Assembly (NCBI RefSeq): GCF_002875945.1
Contig: NZ_MCZK01000115.1
Location: 1 to 46,634 of the forward strand
Source: Vibrio lentus
GTDB taxonomy: Bacteria; Pseudomonadota; Gammaproteobacteria; Enterobacterales; Vibrionaceae
Length of the DNA stretch: 46,634 nt
Reading direction: 5' to 3'
Shown: positions 32,017 through 41,878 of the stretch, piece after piece
Layout of the letters: each line of letters opens with the position of its first letter
How positions within the stretch are numbered: position 1 is the stretch's first letter
The notes under the pieces: model-generated
Databases searched by the model: none
What the model was told of the DNA's origin: nothing
The model's input: only the letters and a program-made list of their open reading frames with translations
Made by a program: the position numbers and the translations under genes

Positions 32017-32505
32017 ATGTCACTACGCTACGTTATCCTTACGTATCTAAATGAAAAACCCCATACTGGTTACAGTGTCACAAAAGCTATCAATAGCTCC
32101 CATTATTGGAGCGCCGTCATCCAGCAAACCTATAGAGAGATAAAGAGTTTGCAAAAAGAAGGTTGGATTGAAGAGCAAACTGACAGTCAGCCAAGAGGTA
32201 ATGCTTTTACTATCACTGAGCTTGGTAAACAAGCACTTATTACCTGGTTATCAACGCCAGTATCTACCAGTGAAAACCGAGACACATTCTGCATCAAGTT
32301 AGCAAATAACTCACTTGCCCCAACAGAATTAAGTAACGAGTTAGAGCGTAGTATCAAGGCCGCATACAAAGCGGCCAAACAATATGAAATCCACTTAAAG
32401 CAACCACACTTAACAACAATACAAACCCTTACTCTCAAGAAACGTCTTGCGGAGGTACAACTAAATTTAGCTTGGTATCAAGAGGTTAAAGAAAAACTAT
32501 GCTGA
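32017..32505 (+). CDS. PadR-type transcriptional regulator
   Basis: 162 residues. LRYVILTYLNEKPHTGYSVTKAINSSHYWSAVIQQTYREIKSLQKEGWIEEQ (about 3-54) is the winged-helix of PadR regulators, including the typical HTGY motif and a Gln-rich wing. ITELGKQALITWL and a C-terminal helical dimerisation domain follow. It starts 12 bases after the periplasmic protein gene and overlaps the next by 7 bases. PadR regulators often respond to small ligands; its target here is not evident. Confidence 0.8.
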   Translation: MSLRYVILTYLNEKPHTGYSVTKAINSSHYWSAVIQQTYREIKSLQKEGWIEEQTDSQPRGNAFTITELGKQALITWLSTPVSTSENRDTFCIKLANNSLAPTELSNELERSIKAAYKAAKQYEIHLKQPHLTTIQTLTLKKRLAEVQLNLAWYQEVKEKLC

Positions 32506-33116
32506 AATTTCTCTTTTTTCACAAAGCTTCTGTCTTTCTCACTATAAGTAACCACGACAATACTCTAATAATGAAAGAAGAAATTAATCAATTAATAGCG
32601 CAAGGTTTCCATTGTTTATTGCATGACTATATAGAAGCTGAAAATGAAAACTCAGCGAAGATCCAATATTTAAACGACTTTATTTTTAGTGGAACAAACG
32701 GAACCATCGTCGCGATTCATTTACCGACAGGCACAGAAGTGTGGCAAAAGCGAGTATCTAATACCCAAATACAAATCCTTTGTTACCATGACATATTAAT
32801 CTGCAACTCAAATGATACCTTGTTTTCTTTAAATGCTTTAACTGGGGAAGAGCTATGGAGTAACCCGTTACGACAAGAACTAACACTATTTGAAATAGCT
32901 AAACATCAAGGAAGCCATCTACCACCAAGGGTTATCATACAACTTCATAACAACACTTTAATTTGTAGTTCTCGTGAATACTTTTTTGCTTTAGACCCTT
33001 TAACGGGAAAGCAATTATGGCGCTATAAATCACCTCAAACTGGGATATCTCCTTCCTACATATCAATACCTTATACAAACAGACTTTTAATTAATTCATC
33101 TAAGGAAGGGATATGA
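32499..33116 (+). CDS. PQQ-like beta-propeller repeat protein
   Basis: 205 residues, cytoplasmic or weakly anchored. Three repeats with the PQQ/BamB signature: GTIVAIHLPTGTEVWQKRV, DTLFSLNALTGEELWSNPL and FFALDPLTGKQLWRYKS. Too short for a complete 7-8-blade propeller, so it may pair with another protein or be a fragment. No lipobox or clear signal peptide. Overlaps the PadR gene by 7 bases and traD by 4, so it is translated with them. Propellers of this kind are unusual within F-type tra operons. Confidence 0.7.
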   Translation: MLKFLFFHKASVFLTISNHDNTLIMKEEINQLIAQGFHCLLHDYIEAENENSAKIQYLNDFIFSGTNGTIVAIHLPTGTEVWQKRVSNTQIQILCYHDILICNSNDTLFSLNALTGEELWSNPLRQELTLFEIAKHQGSHLPPRVIIQLHNNTLICSSREYFFALDPLTGKQLWRYKSPQTGISPSYISIPYTNRLLINSSKEGI

Positions 33117-35212
33117 ATACACCAACTCGCGACAAAAGTAGCCACTTCACCCGAGGAGGCCAGATCACATTTCATGCAATCCGCATGTTTTTTCAGGTCA
33201 ACAACACCCTTGTTAAATTTTTAGGCTGGGGAATTGTGGCCACAACATTATTACTGACTTACATTCGAGCCCCTCACAATGCGTTTAATGCGGAGTTTTA
33301 TTACTGGCGTAACCTAGCCTATGCTAAATTTGGTAAAGCATTAGATTCCAATGTGTTAACCATTTGGGAAGGCGAGCGCTATAGAGACACCCTTGGTTCA
33401 CAACTTCAAAATACAACGATATTAAATCTCCACAGCGACTTTTGGTATTTAGCGCAAATTCACTTTTTAATGGCCATCGTTATAGGTCTATTTCTGTTTT
33501 CGTTAGCGCTGCGTTTCTTCAAGCATCAAGGTGAAAAACAAAGTGAAGATTTCCATGTTAGAGGCTTTCAATACGCGGAACCAAAGCAACTAACTAAAGA
33601 CCTGAAACAACGAGCAAAAAAACTAAAGCATCAAGGTGTTGGTAATGGCAACATTTCTGATTTTAAAGTAGACGGTCACGCCTTATTTAAGAATGAATTT
33701 GAAGTACAACATTTACTTGTAGACGGAACGACCGGCGCGGGTAAGTCGGTGATGTTAAGAAAACTGCTAACTTGGATTCGAAAACGCGGAGACAAAGCAA
33801 TCATTTACGATAAAGGGTGTACCTTTACGAGTAAATTCTTCGATCCTAGCCAAGATGTACTGTTGAACCCATTTGATGAACGATGTGCCAATTGGGATGT
33901 TTGGTGTGACGCATCAGAAGCGCCAGACTTTGAAAACATAGCAAACGCCCTTATTCCTCAGCATGGCGAGGGAGACCCATTTTGGGTAGATTCCGCACGT
34001 ACAATTTTTTCCAGTACAGCCTATCGAATGAGCCAAGAGAAAACCCCCTGCTCAACTGCTCGCCTCTTACAGCTTATCTTAACCTCAGAGCTTGATACAC
34101 TCGGCGACTTTTTAAAGGGTACTGAATCTGCATCATTGGTATCTAAAGACATAAAAAAAACCGCCATTTCAATCAAGTCTGTTTTGGCTACTTATATTAA
34201 GAGCTTACGATTTTTGGATGGGCTCGATGAAAAAGACGCGAAAGGCGGCCTAAAGCGCCAACCTTTTTCTATTACGAATTGGGTTCAAGACGATGAACAA
34301 AAAGGGTTTTTGTTTCTCTCTAGTGCTGCGCAGCAACATGCATCTTTACGACCGTTAATCTCTACATGGCTCGCGATTGCTTCCAATGCCATTCTAGGGT
34401 TAGACCCAGATGAAGATAGACGCATTTGGGTAATCATGGATGAAATGCCAAGCCTACATAAGTTACCAGAACTCGATAACATCATATCTGAGGTGCGTAA
34501 ATTTGGAGGATGTTACGTCATCGGACTGCAATCTTATGCGCAATTGGTAAAAACCTACGGCAAGAATACGGCAGACGTTATATTCGATTTGCTTAACTCT
34601 CGATTTTATTTCAGAGCCCCATCAAACCAAATGGCCCAAATTTCTTCAAAAGATTTAGGTGAGCAAGAAGTTGATATTTCGAAAGAAAACATATCTTACG
34701 GCGCTAATGCTTTACGTGATGGTGTTTCAATTGGCCACCAAACAGTAACCCGCCCTGTAGTTTCTCCGAGTGAAATTCAAGCGCTTGATGATTTGCAATG
34801 TTACTTACGAGTACCAGGTAGTAGCTTCATCACTCAGCTCGATTTGAATTTTGACAAACTAAGAGAAGTAAGCCCAGCTTTCCTCAAACGTTCATACACA
34901 CCTTCCATCGCAATGGTTAACGCTTATCAAGAAGCCGTCTATTACGAATGCGTTGCTCCAGGGCTCTTTTTAAACGAAGAAGATCGTAAAGCACTATCTG
35001 ACAAACAAGCTTCACAGTTTGAAAGTCCTGAAGAGATGAAACTAGAGACCGACCAAATTAAGGCTGCGACTCAAAGCGATACAGTCAAATCTTTAGCTAG
35101 TGAAGATATTTCAAAAAATCAAGCTAACGAAGAGTTTCAAGAGAAAGCTCAAACAGCACTTGAAGAGTCAGCGATATCTCAAGACATAGAAATGGATAGT
35201 TTATCTGGCTAA
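33113..35212 (+). CDS. traD: TraD type IV coupling protein
   Basis: 699 residues (F TraD 717). Two N-terminal TM helices (about 34-52 and 119-140), then a RecA-like ATPase with Walker A GTTGAGKS near residues 205-212 and Walker B VIMDEMPSL near 440. The C-terminal tail (about 620-699) is acidic and Gln/Glu/Ser-rich and could contact the relaxosome. It is the hexameric motor that feeds the TraI-bound strand into the secretion channel. Confidence 0.95.
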   Translation: MNTPTRDKSSHFTRGGQITFHAIRMFFQVNNTLVKFLGWGIVATTLLLTYIRAPHNAFNAEFYYWRNLAYAKFGKALDSNVLTIWEGERYRDTLGSQLQNTTILNLHSDFWYLAQIHFLMAIVIGLFLFSLALRFFKHQGEKQSEDFHVRGFQYAEPKQLTKDLKQRAKKLKHQGVGNGNISDFKVDGHALFKNEFEVQHLLVDGTTGAGKSVMLRKLLTWIRKRGDKAIIYDKGCTFTSKFFDPSQDVLLNPFDERCANWDVWCDASEAPDFENIANALIPQHGEGDPFWVDSARTIFSSTAYRMSQEKTPCSTARLLQLILTSELDTLGDFLKGTESASLVSKDIKKTAISIKSVLATYIKSLRFLDGLDEKDAKGGLKRQPFSITNWVQDDEQKGFLFLSSAAQQHASLRPLISTWLAIASNAILGLDPDEDRRIWVIMDEMPSLHKLPELDNIISEVRKFGGCYVIGLQSYAQLVKTYGKNTADVIFDLLNSRFYFRAPSNQMAQISSKDLGEQEVDISKENISYGANALRDGVSIGHQTVTRPVVSPSEIQALDDLQCYLRVPGSSFITQLDLNFDKLREVSPAFLKRSYTPSIAMVNAYQEAVYYECVAPGLFLNEEDRKALSDKQASQFESPEEMKLETDQIKAATQSDTVKSLASEDISKNQANEEFQEKAQTALEESAISQDIEMDSLSG

Positions 35213-35265
35213 ACCAATTTCCAGATTCAATAACAACAACCAAAAATAAAAGATTGGTTTGTATT

Positions 35266-35293
35266 GCTTATTAGGGGGGAACCCCTAATAAGC
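35266..35293. promoter_or_regulatory. Perfect 12-bp hairpin before traI
   Basis: Arms GCTTATTAGGGG/CCCCTAATAAGC with a GGAA (GNRA-type) loop, in the 192-base gap between traD and traI, the largest gap in the operon. There is no U-run, so termination is doubtful. A structural role in traI expression is likely. The remaining gap contains no other gene or clear promoter. Confidence 0.6.
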
Positions 35294-35404
35294 CTTTCGA
35301 TAAAGCACTTATTTAGTTCAAAAATCCAAGACCATCGTAACAATACCTAATATCCCATTTGTCCCTTACAAACTTAGGACACTGGCCCTTAAGGAGTTTC
35401 ACCC

Positions 35405-38400
35405 ATGCTCTCTATCAGCCCCCTAAAATCAGCGTCATCGGCAACAAAATACTACCTAGGCGAAGAAAACCCCAAAAACTTACCTGACGTTTCTTTAGAA
35501 AAGGACTCAAGTGACAATTACTATCTCAAAGAAAAAAGTCAGGACGAAAACACTTTTTGGTTTGGTGAGCTGGCTAAAGAATCTGGCCTCAATGAAAAGC
35601 CGGTCGACGAAAAAAATTTAGAGTCTGTACTCTCGGGTCATCTAGGAGAAGAGGTCATTAAAGGGAAAAGGGACAATCACAAGGCTGGTTTTGATCTAAC
35701 TTTTTCAGCTCCAAAATCCGTTAGCATTTTGGCTTTGGTCGGTGGAGACACTCGGCTCATCGAAGCACACAATAACGCCGTTAAGTTTACTTTAACGGAG
35801 CTAGAAAAAGACGTTGCTCAAGTAACTCACACGAAAGATAAAGGCGAACGAGAATACCAAAACACCCAATCTATGCTATTTGCCGTGGTTCGACATAAGA
35901 CCAGTAGAGCGAACGAACCACAAGTCCATTCTCATGCCCTAGCAGCGAATATGACTAGAAACCAAGAAGGTGAACTTCGAACGCTCGCCTCAAGCCTAAA
36001 ACAAAAAGGCGGGGTGATTAACGGAAGTGGTGAGCGTATTTATAACTTCCAAAAGTATTATACCGCGCTGTATCAAAGTCACTTAGCCAAAGAATCCCAA
36101 GAGTTAGGTTTTCAAACTCAAGGTATCGGCAATGGTCAGTTTGATATAAAAGGAGTTCCTTCTACACTAATGGATGCATTTTCCACTAGAAAACAACAAA
36201 TTGACCAACAAACTTTAGAGTTTGGCCATAATACTCAGGCCACCAGAGAAACAGCCGCACTTAATACTCGTCAATCTAAAACCTACCAAAGTGAAGCGGC
36301 CCTAAATGGTCAATGGCAATCTACAACTCTAGAGCAAGGGCTAGATCCAGCGAAGCTCGTTGAAAAAGCAAAAGAGCATGCGAAGAACAATCAAAGCCCC
36401 CTTGCTCCTGCCGACACAAAACAAGCCTTATTGAGTGCCATAGAGCATTTAAGTCAGTACACCACCACGCTTAACTTAGAAAAAGTGATCGAACTTGCTG
36501 CGAGTGATTTTACGAAGGGAAGTGAACAACCCAATGCAATTGACTTGAAAAAAACCGCCGATAGTTTAATTAAAGACGGGACGTTAGTCGGTCTGAAAGA
36601 AAAAGGGCAATACACTTCAAAATCAATGTTGCAAAATGAAAAAGCGCTTATGGATATCACCAAAGGCCGCGCACATCATATGCGTACACACGTTGAACCA
36701 TCAACGCTGACTCGCCTAGATATTCCAACCAATCAGCAACAAAAGCTAACAGAGCTATACCATTCCACAAAGCAATTCCACGTAGTTAATGTGTTCGGCT
36801 CATCAGAAAAAATCGCACAACAGTTATTAAATGTAGGAAACCACAGCGGCAAGCGGGTTCAATTTGTGTCGCAAGGAGCCAAAGCCACCCATCAAGGCAA
36901 GAAAAATATTCAAAGGGAAAGCCACACTCTCAAAGCTTGGATCACGCAAGTGTTTCAACCAGAACAACGTCATAGCTTAAATGGAATATTAAACTCAAAA
37001 GCGGAGTTGACTAACAAAGACGTTTTAGTTGTTGATGACGCTAATAAAATGAGTGCGAACGAGCTGATCACACTGACAGAAAAAGCAAAACAAACCGGCA
37101 GTAAAGTCATGCTCCTTAATCGAACCTCGAGTCGCCAGGGCTTTAAGGCTCACAATGCAATAGACCTCTATAGCAAAGGGAACGTAGAGAGCCATAATTG
37201 GGTTAATAACACTACCCGTAAAAACCAAATAAAACTTCATGATAACGACGCAAAAAAAGTCGCACGAATTTATTCTGATTTGCCAGATAAAGCAAACACC
37301 CAGGTCTTAGCAACATCTAGCGTAGAACAAAGAAAACTGACTGGCCATATTCGTGATGCATTAAAAAACACCGGCGAGTTATCACGTACCGAGACGACAT
37401 TATTTACTCAAGTTCCTCATTTTCTTTCAAAGTCACAACAACCACTTGCACAGCACTATAAAGTTGGCATGACGCTCACTCAATGGGAAAATGGTAAACC
37501 TAAAGCCTTTGTGGTTGCCAGCACCGACAAAGCTAACAACACCATTCTTACTGTAAGTAAACAGGATGGAAAACCTGTCACCCTTGACCCTGCCTCAAAA
37601 TCATTTAAAGCAATGAACGTACAACTGAGTAAACCACAAAGCATTAATATAGCGAAAGGAGAGCGGTTGGCTACTGTAGGGAAACACTTCCCATCAGGTC
37701 TAGAAGCACACCAAAGTTATCAAGTTACCGGCTTATCAAAACATTCTCTTACCTTAGAAGATACACAAGGCCAAACTCTCAAACTGTCAATAGAAAAACT
37801 CAAAGACGCACCGCTACAATACGATTATGTACAAAACGCACATAATATTGACGACAAAACTCATACTTTATTATCAGCCAAAGCTTTCACCCTCTCTAAA
37901 GCCCTGTTAAATGATCTAAGCGAAAAAACAGATCGTCTGGATATTTTCACAGACAACACCGACAAAGCGCGCAGTGCATTAGAAAAAACCACCATAACCC
38001 CATCAGCCATTGAGCGTGTAATGCAGACTCAACATGTTAATGACCGTTATCTTTCAGGAAAAACCGAAGACATAGTAAGACAAGATATAAGCCAAGCTTT
38101 ATCAATGTTGTCAGAAGATAAGCAACGCCCTACCCATGAGAAAGCTGTCAGTTTTGCTTTAAATCATTTATCAGAGCGAGAAGCCGGTTTCAGTCAAAAA
38201 GAATTGGTGGTAGAAGCCGTACGATACGCATTTGAAGAAGCGGGTTCACCAATCACCAAAGCACAAGTGGAAGAAACGCTTGATAAGCGCCAGGACGCCC
38301 TATCAGCCGAATACAGCGACGGCACTCGCTGGACGACACAAGCCGCGTTAGATACTGAAAAACACATATTGGCCAACATAGAAAAAGGTAAAGACCAACA

Positions 38401-41179
38401 CTTACCATTTGCTACCTCTGAACAGGTTGAAAGCTATCTCGATGATAAGCCACGCTTGAGCGCTGGCCAAAAAGACAGCATTACACTTATATCTACAACC
38501 CATGACAGTATCGTAGCAATACAGGGGTTAGCCGGTACAGGTAAATCAACCATGCTAGAGTCCAACATTGATTTAATTGAACACACTAGCCAAGTCGGAC
38601 AAAACAAACCAAAACAAATAATAGGATTAGCTCCAACTCACGCCGCTGTCAGTGAACTTCAAAAAAAGGGCGTTGAAGCACAAACTTTAGAAAGTCTGCT
38701 AACAGATCTTCGAAGAGGAACCAAAGAACCCAATGACTATCAAGGCAGCTTATTCTTTCTCGATGAAAGTTCTATGGTCAGTAACAAACAAGCGAAAGAG
38801 TTCACGGACTTAATAATAAACAGTCAGTCCAAGGCAGTACTCCTAGGCGACAAAGAGCAATTATTATCACTCAGCGCTGGTAAACCTTTTGAGCTCGCCA
38901 TGAGACAAGGGAATATCGACACAGCTCAAATGACGGACATTGTTCGTCAGCAAAACGACACCCTCCTCAACGCTGTACATAACATCCTTGATAAACAACC
39001 CGATAGCGCACTAGATAAATTACAAAAACAAGCACCAGATCCCCTAGGAAAAACCGAGCATGTAATTTCAACTCTAGAACCTAATAACAAAGACCCTCGC
39101 CAAGCACAGCAAACAGCTACAGAGAAGCTGCCATATGTGGTTGCACAAGACTACCTTTCTCGAACCCCTGAAACTCGAGAGAGTACCCTTATCATTGCTT
39201 ACACCAATATAGAAAGAGACAACATTACTGAGCACATTCGTGAGGGCTTAATAGGGGCCAAAGAAATAGGACAAGAGAACGTCGTAGCCTCAAGACTTCG
39301 CTCAATTGGCGCTACAGGGGAAGAGCTATCAACTATGATGCCTTATCAGAAAGGGTTAATTCTAAGTACTAAGCCTGGTGAATACGCTACCATCACAGGT
39401 GTCGATTCTGAACACGGTATCGTGACACTAAAAAATGAGGCTACAGGCAGGGAAAAAACTTTCTTACCTCGCAACCGTGATCATACATTTACCACGTTGT
39501 TTTCACTCTCTCATCAACCGTTATCCAAAGAAGACAAAATAATTACACGGTTCACTGACAAGACTCGAGATATCAAAGCTAACGTCGAATATCGAGTACA
39601 AAGCGCCGATGAAAAGATGATAACAGCACTATCAGAGTCGGGGAAACTTCTCACACTAAACCCTAATGAACTCAAAGACGCGCACTGGGATTACGCATAC
39701 ACACGAACCGCAGACATGGCCCAGGGCACAACCTACCCTCATGTAATAACTGCGATTCAAGGTAAAGGAGGGTTAACTAATTTGAGACGCGCATATATCG
39801 ATCTCACGCGTGCGAGTACACACTTAACCCTCTATACCGACAACCCAAAGCAAATGGTAAAGACCTGGCAATCTAAAGAGTCAAACAAGCACAGTGCCAT
39901 TGAAACGGTTAATCAAATACCACCACAATCAACAACGTACTTTAATCGAAATGCTCTACCTCATGAGGACGTTCGCTATCAAAACAAAAGCGGTGAATTT
40001 GACTACAACTTATTTAAAGAACGAATCAACACCGAACTACCAAAATATACAGAAAGTCTAGCTAAGCAATTATTAGGAAAGCCAAATCTTTCCAAATCAG
40101 ACCGTGATTACTTAACTTTTGGAATCGGCAAATCTGCTATTAAAGTGAGTCTAACTGGTGAATATCGCGGATACTTCAAAGACTACACTACAGGCGAGAA
40201 AGGTTCCCTTATTAACCTCATCATGAGCCATAAAGACATTAGCTACAAAGAAGCAATGAATAATGCTAATGAAATGATAAACGAACCAGATAAGCATCAA
40301 ATTGATGCTAATGAAAAACACGAAAAACTATTAAAAACCACCCCGAGACATATTGCTCAGTTTGAAGAAAGAGCAAAAGAGTACATCGAACAAAGCCAGC
40401 CTATGACTGGTACATTAGCTGAAAAATATTTAAATAAACTTGGGATTAGTGATGTGGAGAATAAAAATGTTAGATTCCATCCATCAGTATACTCCTCAGA
40501 AGACAGAACTTTTCATCCTGCAATAGTAACTAACATTCACAACAAGCAAGGAGAAACAAAAGCTATTGAGGTAACATATTTAGATGGTCAAGGTGAAAAA
40601 GATAGCGCACTTGATATAAACCCTAGAACGTTAGGAACAAAATCGAAAAACTTAACTCAATTCAACAATGGTGAACATCGAAGCACTACTATTATTAGCA
40701 CTGACATTGAAAGTTCATTCATCATAAATCAGGAAACAAAAGGTCAAATTGATATTATCAATGTGAATCATAAAAATGACATTCAAAACGTATCAATCGA
40801 TGAATTGAGACAAAATATAATTATTGTACTTGGTCAAGGCAATCACGATTTAAATCCAAACAACATTGAAAAAATCATGGCAAACTTTTCAAACCGTGAC
40901 ATTCAGTTTATATCAAGCGAAAACTTGAAACACGATATAATCCAATGTGTGAATGACATTGAGAGGAAAGAAGGCCCAGGCACACAAGAAATCAATGACC
41001 ATTTAGAGGTTAGTGATGTGAAAGAAAATAGTTCTTCAACATACAACGAGAAGAACAATATTGACAGTAAAGCTCTAGAATACTTTGAGCAAAAAGACAT
41101 ATCACCGCAATTAGATTTGGATATAAACAAAGAACCGCACAGAGAAGATAGAGAAATCGATAGAGAGTTTGAAAGATAA
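35405..41179 (+). CDS. traI: TraI relaxase-helicase (MOBF) with primase-like C-terminus
   Basis: 1924 residues (F TraI 1756). The relaxase domain has catalytic Tyr16-Tyr17 (ATKYYLGE), FDLTFSAPKSVS, and the HUH-type PQVHSHALAANMT near residues 172-184. A degenerate helicase part precedes the active one, whose Walker A is GLAGTGKST near 1041-1049, with FFLDESSMV following. From about residue 1540 the sequence turns AT-rich and carries a domain that F TraI lacks: GYFKDYTTGEKGSLINLIM, then FHPSVYSSEDRTFHPAIVT and VTYLDGQGEKDSALD, as in plasmid primase/TOPRIM-type proteins, although the usual Glu-Gly of TOPRIM reads Thr-Asp. It nicks oriT and unwinds the transferred strand. Confidence 0.95.
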   Translation: MLSISPLKSASSATKYYLGEENPKNLPDVSLEKDSSDNYYLKEKSQDENTFWFGELAKESGLNEKPVDEKNLESVLSGHLGEEVIKGKRDNHKAGFDLTFSAPKSVSILALVGGDTRLIEAHNNAVKFTLTELEKDVAQVTHTKDKGEREYQNTQSMLFAVVRHKTSRANEPQVHSHALAANMTRNQEGELRTLASSLKQKGGVINGSGERIYNFQKYYTALYQSHLAKESQELGFQTQGIGNGQFDIKGVPSTLMDAFSTRKQQIDQQTLEFGHNTQATRETAALNTRQSKTYQSEAALNGQWQSTTLEQGLDPAKLVEKAKEHAKNNQSPLAPADTKQALLSAIEHLSQYTTTLNLEKVIELAASDFTKGSEQPNAIDLKKTADSLIKDGTLVGLKEKGQYTSKSMLQNEKALMDITKGRAHHMRTHVEPSTLTRLDIPTNQQQKLTELYHSTKQFHVVNVFGSSEKIAQQLLNVGNHSGKRVQFVSQGAKATHQGKKNIQRESHTLKAWITQVFQPEQRHSLNGILNSKAELTNKDVLVVDDANKMSANELITLTEKAKQTGSKVMLLNRTSSRQGFKAHNAIDLYSKGNVESHNWVNNTTRKNQIKLHDNDAKKVARIYSDLPDKANTQVLATSSVEQRKLTGHIRDALKNTGELSRTETTLFTQVPHFLSKSQQPLAQHYKVGMTLTQWENGKPKAFVVASTDKANNTILTVSKQDGKPVTLDPASKSFKAMNVQLSKPQSINIAKGERLATVGKHFPSGLEAHQSYQVTGLSKHSLTLEDTQGQTLKLSIEKLKDAPLQYDYVQNAHNIDDKTHTLLSAKAFTLSKALLNDLSEKTDRLDIFTDNTDKARSALEKTTITPSAIERVMQTQHVNDRYLSGKTEDIVRQDISQALSMLSEDKQRPTHEKAVSFALNHLSEREAGFSQKELVVEAVRYAFEEAGSPITKAQVEETLDKRQDALSAEYSDGTRWTTQAALDTEKHILANIEKGKDQHLPFATSEQVESYLDDKPRLSAGQKDSITLISTTHDSIVAIQGLAGTGKSTMLESNIDLIEHTSQVGQNKPKQIIGLAPTHAAVSELQKKGVEAQTLESLLTDLRRGTKEPNDYQGSLFFLDESSMVSNKQAKEFTDLIINSQSKAVLLGDKEQLLSLSAGKPFELAMRQGNIDTAQMTDIVRQQNDTLLNAVHNILDKQPDSALDKLQKQAPDPLGKTEHVISTLEPNNKDPRQAQQTATEKLPYVVAQDYLSRTPETRESTLIIAYTNIERDNITEHIREGLIGAKEIGQENVVASRLRSIGATGEELSTMMPYQKGLILSTKPGEYATITGVDSEHGIVTLKNEATGREKTFLPRNRDHTFTTLFSLSHQPLSKEDKIITRFTDKTRDIKANVEYRVQSADEKMITALSESGKLLTLNPNELKDAHWDYAYTRTADMAQGTTYPHVITAIQGKGGLTNLRRAYIDLTRASTHLTLYTDNPKQMVKTWQSKESNKHSAIETVNQIPPQSTTYFNRNALPHEDVRYQNKSGEFDYNLFKERINTELPKYTESLAKQLLGKPNLSKSDRDYLTFGIGKSAIKVSLTGEYRGYFKDYTTGEKGSLINLIMSHKDISYKEAMNNANEMINEPDKHQIDANEKHEKLLKTTPRHIAQFEERAKEYIEQSQPMTGTLAEKYLNKLGISDVENKNVRFHPSVYSSEDRTFHPAIVTNIHNKQGETKAIEVTYLDGQGEKDSALDINPRTLGTKSKNLTQFNNGEHRSTTIISTDIESSFIINQETKGQIDIINVNHKNDIQNVSIDELRQNIIIVLGQGNHDLNPNNIEKIMANFSNRDIQFISSENLKHDIIQCVNDIERKEGPGTQEINDHLEVSDVKENSSSTYNEKNNIDSKALEYFEQKDISPQLDLDINKEPHREDREIDREFER

Positions 41180-41210
41180 AAAAAGGGTAGCATACGCTAC
41201 CCTTTTTTTT
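41178..41210. terminator. Bidirectional terminator shared by traI and the TraM-like gene
   Basis: GGGTAGC/GCTACCC stem with an ATAC loop, flanked by runs of A and T on both sides (A-run to the left, eight Ts to the right), just past the traI stop. The TraM-like gene's stop codon lies inside it, so it ends both convergent transcripts. Confidence 0.9.
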
Positions 41211-41568
41211 CACCCGCAAGATAAGATTCAACTTTCTTATCAACATCAGTAATAACTAATTGCCTCATTTCTGCCGAATCATTTTTGTTTTTATAAAAAG
41301 ATTCACCATCAAAAGTTTGGGTATGGGTTAGGTTAGCTGTCCCTTGAACTTGTCTAATACGAAGATACATTTCCTCCATCAACTCTCGATTCGATGGTCG
41401 GTCATCATCACTGTCATTGAGTTTAATGCGAAGCGCCAGCGTCAGAAGATCGCGAACGGCATCCGCATCATTCATACCGGTTTGACGTTGAAACTCTGAA
41501 AAATCTTGTTCTAATTTCCCTTTGATTGCTGATTGCAACACTCGACTTCTTGCCAAAATAGCCTCCAT
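41197..41568 (-). CDS. TraM-like relaxosome accessory protein
   Basis: 123 residues (F TraM 127). An N-terminal helical segment with RVLQSAIKGKLEQDFSEFQRQTGMNDADAVRDLLTLALRI may form a ribbon-helix-helix-like DNA-binding domain. The C-terminus SAEMRQLVITDVDKKVESYLAG resembles the tetramerising C-terminal helix of TraM. It lies directly next to oriT, facing the repeat array 41570-41790, as traM does in F. It reads opposite to the tra operon and converges on traI. Binding to oriT and contact with the TraD tail are expected. Similarity to TraM is weak, so it may be another accessory family. Confidence 0.55.
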   Translation of the reverse strand: MEAILARSRVLQSAIKGKLEQDFSEFQRQTGMNDADAVRDLLTLALRIKLNDSDDDRPSNRELMEEMYLRIRQVQGTANLTHTQTFDGESFYKNKNDSAEMRQLVITDVDKKVESYLAGEKKG

Positions 41569-41569
41569 T

Positions 41570-41797
41570 TATTCAATACAAATAGAATTGATATCAATTA
41601 CCATCACAATACACTAATTTTTCAATATCGTCTATTAACACTGGTATATAAGGGCTAAATTGAAATCAAATACAAACACACTTAATTCCCAATTAATCGT
41701 CTCTCACGCCATACCCCAACTAGGCTAAATGTATATCAAATACACTTCACTTTTTTTCAAATACACTAAAATCGGCTAATTAGTACAGAATATAAAA
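41570..41797. repeat. oriT-proximal direct repeats (accessory-protein binding array)
   Basis: AT-rich with repeated motifs. GGCTAA at 41653, 41723 and 41774 is followed, in two copies, by TATATCAAATACA or AATCAAATACA (41665-41675, 41735-41746), and a further TTCAAATACA is at 41757. AATTGATATCAATT (41586-41599) is a perfect palindrome. The arrangement matches the clustered binding sites for TraM/TraY/IHF in F-type oriT. It also contains the promoter of the TraM-like gene. Confidence 0.7.
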
Positions 41798-41878
41798 ATT
41801 TTAAAACACAAAAAAAAACCAACCACAAACATTTAAGTTATTGTTTTAAATGCATTTTTTAATCAACAGACAACCACT

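Noticed and set aside
40903..41246. Minus-strand frames overlapping the end of traI
   Set aside because: They are opposite strongly supported traI coding sequence, and the terminator at 41178-41210 would separate them from any promoter.
41570..41797. CRISPR-like array
   Set aside because: The repeats are short, diverged and unevenly spaced, with no cas genes. They fit oriT accessory binding sites next to a nic region.
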